Below, piece after piece: positions 6,835 through 12,582 of a DNA stretch of 12,582 nt; within the stretch, counting starts at the first letter, position 1; the number at the start of each line of letters is the position of its first letter. Origin of the DNA: G039029935 sp039029935 (GTDB lineage: Bacteria; Chloroflexota; Anaerolineae; Caldilineales; Caldilineaceae); the NCBI GenBank assembly GCA_039029935.1, contig JBCCFC010000262.1, forward strand, positions 1 through 12,582, written 5' to 3'. The translations under genes and the position numbers were made by a program. The notes under the pieces are model-generated. The model did no database searches. It was not told the DNA's origin and saw nothing but the letters and a program-made list of their open reading frames with translations.

Positions 6835-9003
6835 TTATCGGCTGACAAATGGCAGGAAGCTCATGTTGTTTGCCTGCTCAATATCGATCAGACCATCAAC
6901 AGTGTCTGTTGTAGGTTGTCCATCATTGAACATGAGATGCGAAACGGTCAATGGTGTCTGACCCTCGAATTCATTGTTCACACTAGCCACGATGTTGAAC
7001 AGAACCCCATCGCTTTCGAGTTGTGACGTGCCATAGCTGACCACGCGGATCTCGCCTGCATCGGTGACACCCTGCTGGAAGACCCAACCATTGTTGCGGG
7101 CAACGCTGCCTTCGTTGCTGATATTGTCAATGGTCAGGATGTCTGAATCATAGGCAATGAACAGCTCGTAGCCCAACATGCCTTTCTGACCAGCGTTTGC
7201 AACGGTCACGGGCAGTGTTAACACACCACCTGAAATTGTGGCCGCTGATGGCAAGGTGACGACAATGGCCTGTGTGCGAGCCGCAGCGACGACAGCTTGG
7301 CTTTGCACGGATGCAGGCCAATCCAGCGTGACATCCCCTGCCAGATAGAGTTCGTAGTCTTGACCCGTCAGTGAATCGCCACCGTCAACTTGGTGGGTGC
7401 GTGTGAGTGGGTCTGAGACAAACTGCCCTGTGATGGAACTGGTCAACGCAGGGTCAATGCGATAGAGCGCAATCTGTGCGGCATCAAAACCAGTACATGT
7501 ACCATCTTGGGTGACATCACAGACGGTTGTCTGGTGGTCGCTAAAGTCGCTTTCCGCTTGCTGTGCATCATGCAGGGCAATCTGAACGGAATCCCAAACG
7601 TTGATTGAGCCGCTGATGACCCCTGTTTTGGCTGGCATTGCCACATAATCACCGGGGGCAACGTCGATGTTGTAACAGCCATCAGCACCAGTGGTCACAG
7701 TGTCCTGTGCGCCAGAGAGCATGTTGGTGAACGAGATTGGCAAGCCCGAGACCACCTGCGAGAAGTCATGCACGGGCGTGACACAACCTGCAACACTGGC
7801 TGGTTCCATGTCGATAAGAACATGGCCGTCTACCGTCTGTTCCTCTGGCTGGCCTTCGTTAAAACGGAATTCGCTAAAGGCAATGTCTGTCTCCGAACCG
7901 ACCTCTGCCCCTGGACTGACATCAAAGGTGAGATTCAGCAGTGTGCCGCTGCCGACCAGTGGTGAATCGCTAAAACCAACGATACGTGCTTGGCTTGCCT
8001 CTCGGTTGATGGTGACACTCCAGTTGTCGCTCATGGTTCCAACTTGGCTGACCGATTGCAGACGAATGATGGCGTCATGGACCAATGTGAAGGCATAGGC
8101 CAGAATGCCCTCGCCCGTTACATCGGTGGTCACTGACACTGGAACTGTGAAACTACCGCTTGGGTAGCTGGTGGTGTCTGTTGGCAGAATGACACCGATG
8201 CCTGGGCCTTGAACGGTGAAGCCGTTGAACAAGGTTACATTCTCACCACCTGTGGTCACGGTCACATCACGTGTCCCTGTCGCCGCAGCCGCATCAATGC
8301 TGATATCAACCAGCAGCGTGGTGGCATCCACAACGTTAATGTTCTGGACAGTGATGTCTACGCCAAATGAGACGCTGGTCGGTGCATTGGTGTCCCAATC
8401 GACACTTTGGCCGTTGATCTGGATAGTGCTTGTGCCGCCTTGTCCACCACGATTGGGCGAGACAGAACTGATCATGGGGCCTGGGCCAATGAGCGCACCA
8501 TTCACGCCTGATGCAGACAACGAACCACCACTGCTATCCGAGAGCAGAATGGTGTCGGCAACAAGAGCCGTTGTGCCTGTGGCATCCGCTGCTGCTGTGT
8601 ACGCAAGCGTCAAAACGGCGCCATCTCCCGCAGCAATGGTTGATCCTGTCAGGTTGAACATCAGAATGGTCACAGTTGTGGTCGAGCCAGCGGTGCTTGT
8701 GCTAAAGTTGGTCTGGAACCCTGTACCACGCCCTGTGGGGGTGACGCCTGTGAGTGTGATCCCCTTGCTGTTGTCATAACTGATTTCAAACTGTGTCGAG
8801 GCAATGGCATCCGTGTTGGTGAGTGAGATGTCAACCGAGCCAGATGTGCCAGGCTCAAAGACTTCTGTCCCAAGGGTCACGGTATTGGTCTGTTGTAAGC
8901 TCTCTGCCAGCAGACTGGGTGCTGGGATTTGGATCGCACCCAGAAAGAGTGCTATCAGCATCAGTGCTGGGATAACCAACCGTTTTTTACTGTTTTGAAT
9001 CAT
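6835..9003 (-). CDS. Secreted multi-cohesin scaffold-like protein (722 aa)
   Basis: Likely extracellular scaffold that could hold dockerin-bearing proteins. Order: signal peptide 1-33 (NSKKR, hydrophobic 9-24, cleavage after LLA); cohesin-like 1 about 39-170; IPT/TIG immunoglobulin-like domain about 174-266 (ISSVSPNRGGQGGT start); cohesin-like 2 about 268-399; a carboxypeptidase-regulatory-like sandwich 402-455 (VTTGADGCYNIDVAPGDY) running into an atypical dockerin about 456-516, whose first loop lacks the calcium ligands while the second (CDVTQDGTCTGFDAAQIAL) keeps most; a GDVTLDW element near 556-562; cohesin-like 3 about 575-708; terminal SFLPFVSR. I chose the start at 9003, not the in-frame ATG at 9138, because it has AAGGAG upstream (12-base spacer), begins the signal peptide directly, and matches the MIQNSKK start of the gene at 130-723. 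It lies between two dockerin-bearing protease genes, 426 bp after one and 465 bp before the next. Not a cellulosomal scaffoldin: no cellulose-binding module is visible. Confidence 0.9.
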   Translation of the reverse strand: MIQNSKKRLVIPALMLIALFLGAIQIPAPSLLAESLQQTNTVTLGTEVFEPGTSGSVDISLTNTDAIASTQFEISYDNSKGITLTGVTPTGRGTGFQTNFSTSTAGSTTTVTILMFNLTGSTIAAGDGAVLTLAYTAAADATGTTALVADTILLSDSSGGSLSASGVNGALIGPGPMISSVSPNRGGQGGTSTIQINGQSVDWDTNAPTSVSFGVDITVQNINVVDATTLLVDISIDAAAATGTRDVTVTTGGENVTLFNGFTVQGPGIGVILPTDTTSYPSGSFTVPVSVTTDVTGEGILAYAFTLVHDAIIRLQSVSQVGTMSDNWSVTINREASQARIVGFSDSPLVGSGTLLNLTFDVSPGAEVGSETDIAFSEFRFNEGQPEEQTVDGHVLIDMEPASVAGCVTPVHDFSQVVSGLPISFTNMLSGAQDTVTTGADGCYNIDVAPGDYVAMPAKTGVISGSINVWDSVQIALHDAQQAESDFSDHQTTVCDVTQDGTCTGFDAAQIALYRIDPALTSSITGQFVSDPLTRTHQVDGGDSLTGQDYELYLAGDVTLDWPASVQSQAVVAAARTQAIVVTLPSAATISGGVLTLPVTVANAGQKGMLGYELFIAYDSDILTIDNISNEGSVARNNGWVFQQGVTDAGEIRVVSYGTSQLESDGVLFNIVASVNNEFEGQTPLTVSHLMFNDGQPTTDTVDGLIDIEQANNMSFLPFVSR

Positions 9004-9015
9004 TTTTGTCTTTGT

Positions 9016-9021
9016 CTCCTT
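9016..9021 (-). promoter_or_regulatory. Ribosome binding site of the 722-aa cohesin gene
   Basis: AAGGAG with a twelve-base spacer before ATG at 9003. It decides the start over the in-frame ATG at 9138. The spacer looks like the six-base ACAACA of the paralogue with a near-duplicate hexamer added, and is longer than ideal. Confidence 0.7.
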
Positions 9022-9062
9022 ATTTTTGAGAAAATGATTGGTGGGGGTTGGTATCGTGGTAT

Positions 9063-9107
9063 GGGCATCCTTGCCCGTCACGTTGCGGACAAGGATGTCC
9101 ACACCAC
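9063..9107 (-). repeat. Paired leader hairpins before the 722-aa cohesin gene
   Basis: GGGCA-TCCT-TGCCC (9063-9076) followed by GGACA-AGGA-TGTCC (9087-9100). The first hairpin differs in sequence from its counterpart at 777-793 but keeps a perfect stem. Confidence 0.55.
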
Positions 9108-9128
9108 GTTGCCAACGTTCCCTTTGAA

Positions 9129-9160
9129 ATAAGAGCAATCACTTGGTTTTTTGTGACATG
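9129..9160 (-). promoter_or_regulatory. Conserved 32-bp upstream element (second copy)
   Basis: Second copy of the element at 840-871, 126 bp upstream of the 722-residue cohesin gene. Its dyad is weaker (TCAC and GTGA at 9139-9142 and 9153-9156). The flanking ATAAGAGCA and TTTGTGACATG are identical in both copies. Confidence 0.42.
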
Positions 9161-9225
9161 ATTGCTGAAATTGGTGTTGCGAATTTGCTTTTGCATGGTT
9201 GACTCGTCGTACTCTGTCAGTTAAA

Positions 9226-9284
9226 TTTTGAGCAGTAGGCACACCCCATGCCGACCCGCACGAGGGCGTGCTCATTACTCAAAA
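9226..9284. repeat. Long imperfect hairpin with an internal GC-rich stem
   Basis: Arms 9226-9242 and 9268-9284 match at 13 of 17 positions around a 25-base loop; GCACG-AGGG-CGTGC (9258-9271) offers a competing small stem. A run of six T (9286-9291) follows on the plus strand, so it looks like an intrinsic terminator in the plus direction, although no plus-strand gene precedes it. Confidence 0.4.
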
Positions 9285-9342
9285 CTTTTTTGACAAGTGA
9301 CAATCTAGCTGGACCTACAAGTGTTCCTTCGCTGTCTCCACG

Positions 9343-9410
9343 TTCATCATAGCAGGACTTTTCCGCTTTTGAGTTCGCAAAAACATCAATTTGGTTCGCA
9401 CTTGCTCAAA
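9343..9410 (-). promoter_or_regulatory. Candidate extended -10 promoter with paired GCGAAC boxes (second copy)
   Basis: TGC-TATGAT at 9346-9354 with GCGAAC boxes at 9373-9378 and 9394-9399, again 21 bp apart. It begins about 20 bp after the protease stop codon and would drive the 722-residue cohesin gene with a leader of roughly 330 bases, which would contain the hairpin at 9226-9284 and the conserved dyad. Confidence 0.42.
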
Positions 9411-9411
9411 G

Positions 9412-9428
9412 ACAGGCATCCTGCCTGT
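9412..9428 (-). repeat. Palindrome one base after the partial protease gene stop
   Basis: ACAGGCA-TCC-TGCCTGT, the same stem as at 1015-1031 with the loop in the complementary orientation. Confidence 0.55.
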
Positions 9429-9429
9429 G

Positions 9430-12400
9430 TTACTGTGTGATCAAATTAATCAGCAATTGCAAGTCAAAGATATTCCATCCACCATCGCCATTGAGTTCGG
9501 CGCGTTCCCACTGCTCCAGCGGATAGAGGTCTGGGTCTGCGGGAACATCATTGGTGATCATGTTGATGAGGATTTGCAGGTCAAAGATGTTGACGGCCTC
9601 ATCGCCATTGATGTCGCCTTCGATGGCTGTGCTGCGAATGGTAATGACGCCATCAACGGCTGTACCCGGGATGGTTGCCGCTTGGTTATCGGTGAAGGTT
9701 ACGGATGTAATCGTCACTGATATCGTGATGCTTGTGCGGGCATCCGGTTCACAGATGGCGGTGACAGGCATGTTGACCAGTTGGCCTTGATGCAACGTTG
9801 ATGAGCCACTTGATTGGATACCGGTCAAGACAAGCTGGTTGGCATTTTCCAAGGTTGCAGTACCTGTTGCGTCAACAAACTCGATTTTGGCAGGGTCTAC
9901 GGCAAGACAGGTGTTGTCAAATTCAACGATAAACTTGCCCTCCGTCAGCGTATTGCCATAGAGTTCTAGGTCAATCGGGATGTTGATAGATTGCGAGTAG
10001 GTAGTCTGCGCCTCCACAGGCATGAGCAGCGTCGGCATCAGGCTCAACGGCGCACCCATGCCATCACAGTCTGGTGGACAGATGGGTGGCTGGGTCTCCT
10101 GGGTCTCGGTTCGGCTTGTGCGCTGTTGTGCTGCATCCAGCCCATCCCAGAAGGCGGCAATCAACTCATCCCATCTCCCTGTCTCGGCGGTCTTGATATG
10201 GGCATCTGTGTAGAACTGACGCTTCCACTCGTCATGATCTTGATTAAAGGGCATGTATATCCCAATCCCACCAATCTGGTTCCACTGCCAGAAACTCTTG
10301 TCGGGATAGGGTGGCTCACTGAAGTAGACCCAAGGGCGACCGCTACCATGTTTCTGGAAGATGACCGCTTCGCTAATGGCCGTCTGCAATGTTTTGGCTT
10401 GGTTGTCCAAGCTAGGGAATTGCTTCACAAGTTCAGTCGCAAAGCTGGACAGATCACTATAGTTGTCATACTCGTTGATGTAGCCATCATAGTTGCTCTC
10501 AAAACGCTCAGTGTCATCAAAGACGGTGCGCAGTTTGCCGCGTGTTGTGTCGCCATCCGCATCCAGCGTCTGTATGAGTCCGTCCGAGACCTCTGTGAGT
10601 GCATCCTGAATCACGCTTAGTTTGCTGGACTCGACCAACGAGAAGGTAAAGGGATAGTCGCCATTGAGTGCGCTGATTTCATTTTGAATCCAGGCTTGCC
10701 CAATTTCAGCCACATCCTTTTTGCCATCAATGGCATTGATGTGTTGGTCATAGGGAAAGGCTGCCCAGGCGGTATTGGCCGAGAACATCTGGTAGTGGAC
10801 ATAGGGGCTGACTTCGTAGGCCACCTCCCACATGCCCATGGAACAGGCATCAAAGTAAACCAGATCGATCTTTCTACCCGTTTCCTCATAGACCCACTTC
10901 AAGGCGTTCCCCAAGGCTGCGGTAGAGAGCGAGCGATAGGGGTGATGGTCAATCAACAGCCCACCCAGATAGTTGGGTTGAATATCGACAATTGGTGGTT
11001 GGGCAAAGCGTTTATTGGGTGCCCAACCTGCGCCATGACCAACCAGCGAGAGCATCACCTGATCCACATCGGGATAGATGCGCATCCCCGTTTGAATAAA
11101 CTCGCTCAAACTGTAGGGGCTGGCCGTGTTGTCGGTCCACGACCACAGATTTTTGCCATAGGTATAGCGTCCACCACAGGTTGGATTGTGCTGATTGGGG
11201 CAGTGGAGATTGGTATCAGGTGCAATCTGGAAGACCACCGTGTCATCTGCCCCAGCACCATCCAGCAACATCATGATGGCGACGTTGGGGTTATTCGCAG
11301 CCAACTCCGCACGATTGAGCAAATCATAGAGATCATCATGCAGCTCATTGTCTCCACCCCCATAGATCAGCAATAAAGTTTTGCTGGTGTGTTCACCGAT
11401 GGGTACGACAATGGTGGCTGAATCTTCAACGGTGGTTCCCATCGCGGTTGCCACAGCCTCGTTGTAGAGAATGCTGCCTGCGCCCAGCGTACTGGCAGTG
11501 GTTCCGGCATAGGTCAAGGCGACGGGTGTTTCGGGTGACACATCTCCGGTGTAGCGAATTTGATGCGCTTCGCTGTCATAGATAGCCTCTGGGCTGAGGT
11601 TGGTGATGTTGGTGATGCCTGCGGGCAAGGTGTCTGTGACCTGCACGGTGGTTTGGCTGGTTGCAGAGATGGCGATTTTATAGGTGACCGTTTCGTTGGG
11701 CGCAGCCGTATCCACAGAAACATCTTTGGTCAAATGAAGTAGACAGGGTGTCTCTGTGCTGGTCAGGTTGGGAATGTCCGCTAGCCACAATTCAAATGCA
11801 CTGCTAATCGGCGTACAAAGGTTGGTTGCCTGAAAATGAAAGTCCTGTAACCTGACATCCTGTAACGATTCTGGCAGACTACCCGTGAGCGGATTTCCCT
11901 GTAGGGTCAATGTCTGTAGATTGGACAGATTGCCCAAGGTGGCTGGCACGTTGCCGCTGAGTTGATTGCCCGATAGGTCGAGGTGGGTCAATTGCGACAG
12001 ATTGCCCAATGCAGCAGGCATGTCACCACGCAAACCATTGTTGGGCATGACCAGTTCAGTGACATGGCCTGCTGCACAGGTGACATAGCCCCAGCTACAG
12101 GGCGTGTTGCTGGTGAGCCAATCCTTGGCATCCAGCCATTGAAGCCCAGCAGTACTGTTGTATAACCCCACCAGTGCTTCACATTCGAGTTCAGGGATTT
12201 CGGTTACGTCGTTACAAAATGTGTACTCGTATGCACCTATATCAGGGGCTGACCCGACTGGACGCGCCACTCCTGCAATGTCATCGGCCACACCTGCATC
12301 GATGCCCGCATCAATGGCAGCGGAGCCAGAACCGAGGCGGTAGTCGCCGTTGGTAGGGTCGATGAATTTGGGATCGCCGGAGATGTTGTTGGTGCAGATG

Positions 12401-12582
12401 GCACCGCTGTCGCAAGGGGTTGAGCCGATGTTGTGGAAGAGTGTGTGATCAGCGATGATATTGGTCCCACCAAATCCAGCATAGGTATGAGATACGACGA
12501 TGGTGTTGGTTAACATTGCTGTACCAGTATCATTAGTAGTTAAAGCATAGATTCCATTATTGATTAGTGTCCAATGAGAGGC
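9430..12582 (-). CDS. Secreted beta-helix / leucine-rich / C11 protease / cohesin-like / dockerin protein, 5' end outside window
   Basis: Partial gene: the frame stays open to the last base, so the ATG at 12516 is internal and 1050 codons are seen; the signal peptide must lie further upstream. Order in the visible part: C-terminal turns of a right-handed beta-helix (1-121; HWTLINNGIYAL, FIDPTNGDYRLGSGSAAIDAG, the usual end of such domains); N-cap plus three plant-type leucine-rich repeats plus C-cap (123-280); DUF11-like 285-394; C11 protease 402-820 with catalytic His516 (VGHGAGW) and Cys580 (FDACSMG); PPICPPDC linker; cohesin-like about 855-984; dockerin 988-1050 with loops DINGDEAVNIFD and ELNGDGGWNIFD. 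From the leucine-rich N-cap onward it is a paralogue of the protein at 1033-6369; around the catalytic Cys 52 of 60 residues agree. Beta-helix domains often bind or cut polysaccharide, but too little is visible to say which. The gene for a multi-cohesin protein follows 426 bp downstream. Confidence 0.93.
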   Translation of the reverse strand, partial: ASHWTLINNGIYALTTNDTGTAMLTNTIVVSHTYAGFGGTNIIADHTLFHNIGSTPCDSGAICTNNISGDPKFIDPTNGDYRLGSGSAAIDAGIDAGVADDIAGVARPVGSAPDIGAYEYTFCNDVTEIPELECEALVGLYNSTAGLQWLDAKDWLTSNTPCSWGYVTCAAGHVTELVMPNNGLRGDMPAALGNLSQLTHLDLSGNQLSGNVPATLGNLSNLQTLTLQGNPLTGSLPESLQDVRLQDFHFQATNLCTPISSAFELWLADIPNLTSTETPCLLHLTKDVSVDTAAPNETVTYKIAISATSQTTVQVTDTLPAGITNITNLSPEAIYDSEAHQIRYTGDVSPETPVALTYAGTTASTLGAGSILYNEAVATAMGTTVEDSATIVVPIGEHTSKTLLLIYGGGDNELHDDLYDLLNRAELAANNPNVAIMMLLDGAGADDTVVFQIAPDTNLHCPNQHNPTCGGRYTYGKNLWSWTDNTASPYSLSEFIQTGMRIYPDVDQVMLSLVGHGAGWAPNKRFAQPPIVDIQPNYLGGLLIDHHPYRSLSTAALGNALKWVYEETGRKIDLVYFDACSMGMWEVAYEVSPYVHYQMFSANTAWAAFPYDQHINAIDGKKDVAEIGQAWIQNEISALNGDYPFTFSLVESSKLSVIQDALTEVSDGLIQTLDADGDTTRGKLRTVFDDTERFESNYDGYINEYDNYSDLSSFATELVKQFPSLDNQAKTLQTAISEAVIFQKHGSGRPWVYFSEPPYPDKSFWQWNQIGGIGIYMPFNQDHDEWKRQFYTDAHIKTAETGRWDELIAAFWDGLDAAQQRTSRTETQETQPPICPPDCDGMGAPLSLMPTLLMPVEAQTTYSQSINIPIDLELYGNTLTEGKFIVEFDNTCLAVDPAKIEFVDATGTATLENANQLVLTGIQSSGSSTLHQGQLVNMPVTAICEPDARTSITISVTITSVTFTDNQAATIPGTAVDGVITIRSTAIEGDINGDEAVNIFDLQILINMITNDVPADPDLYPLEQWERAELNGDGGWNIFDLQLLINLITQ

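Larger units (their letters stand above)
9004..9429. other. Intergenic region between the partial protease gene and the 722-aa cohesin gene
   Basis: No gene is supported. It contains a palindrome at the protease stop, a 68-bp candidate promoter, a long imperfect hairpin (9226-9284), the 32-bp conserved dyad, two small leader hairpins and the ribosome site. It is a longer relative of 724-1032. Confidence 0.7.

Noticed and set aside
6560..6961. Plus-strand 133-codon frame crossing the intergenic region.
   Set aside because: Half of it reads the palindrome cluster and half is antisense to the scaffold gene; no ribosome site.
9004..9138. 45-codon N-terminal extension of the scaffold protein from ATG 9138.
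   Set aside because: It reads through the leader hairpins and would bury the signal peptide; AAGGAG and the paralogue both point to the start at 9003.
1033..12582. Cellulosome gene cluster.
   Set aside because: Cohesins and dockerins are present, but there are no glycoside hydrolases, cellulose-binding modules or surface-layer repeats; the catalytic partners are C11 proteases.

Overview
The window holds four secreted-protein genes, all on the minus strand, transcribed from high to low coordinates. I see no RNA genes, CRISPR array, transposase or phage gene. The organism is most likely a member of the Chloroflexota (Herpetosiphon- or Anaerolineae-like). The reasons are giant multidomain secreted proteins with plant-type leucine-rich repeats, NHL propellers, C11 (clostripain) proteases, non-cellulosomal cohesins and dockerins, a short (F/Y)LPFVSR carboxy end, about half G+C by eye, and intergenic DNA full of short palindromes. 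This placement is inference from gene content, not from a marker gene.

Layout in transcription order. (1) 12582-9430: the 3' 1050 codons of a gene that runs off the window: end of a beta-helix, a short leucine-rich block, a DUF11-like domain, a C11 protease, a cohesin-like domain and a C-terminal dockerin. (2) 9003-6835: a 722-residue scaffold-like protein with three cohesin-like domains, one IPT/TIG domain and a degenerate internal dockerin. (3) 6369-1033: a 1778-residue protein with signal anchor, six NHL repeats, a Pro/Thr linker, two capped leucine-rich blocks, then the same DUF11, C11, cohesin and dockerin order as gene 1. (4) 723-130: a 197-residue single-cohesin protein matching both ends of gene 2.

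The central observation is that genes 1+2 and 3+4 are two copies of one two-gene module: a dockerin-bearing cysteine protease followed by a cohesin-bearing secreted protein. The protease back ends are nearly constant, while the front ends (beta-helix or NHL, short or long leucine-rich blocks) differ. The two cohesin genes share signal peptide, first cohesin, C-terminal tail, ribosome-binding site, a 32-bp upstream element and leader hairpins. The simplest reading is a secreted protease complex held together by cohesin-dockerin contacts, with interchangeable binding front ends and a shared tail that may fix the cohesin proteins to the cell surface.

The three intergenic stretches (724-1032, 6370-6834, 9004-9429) hold palindromes, candidate promoters and terminator-like hairpins. 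A 68-bp element with an extended -10 sequence and two GCGAAC boxes 21 bp apart occurs at 6472-6539 and 9343-9410. Positions 1-61 are AT-rich and show nothing I can name.
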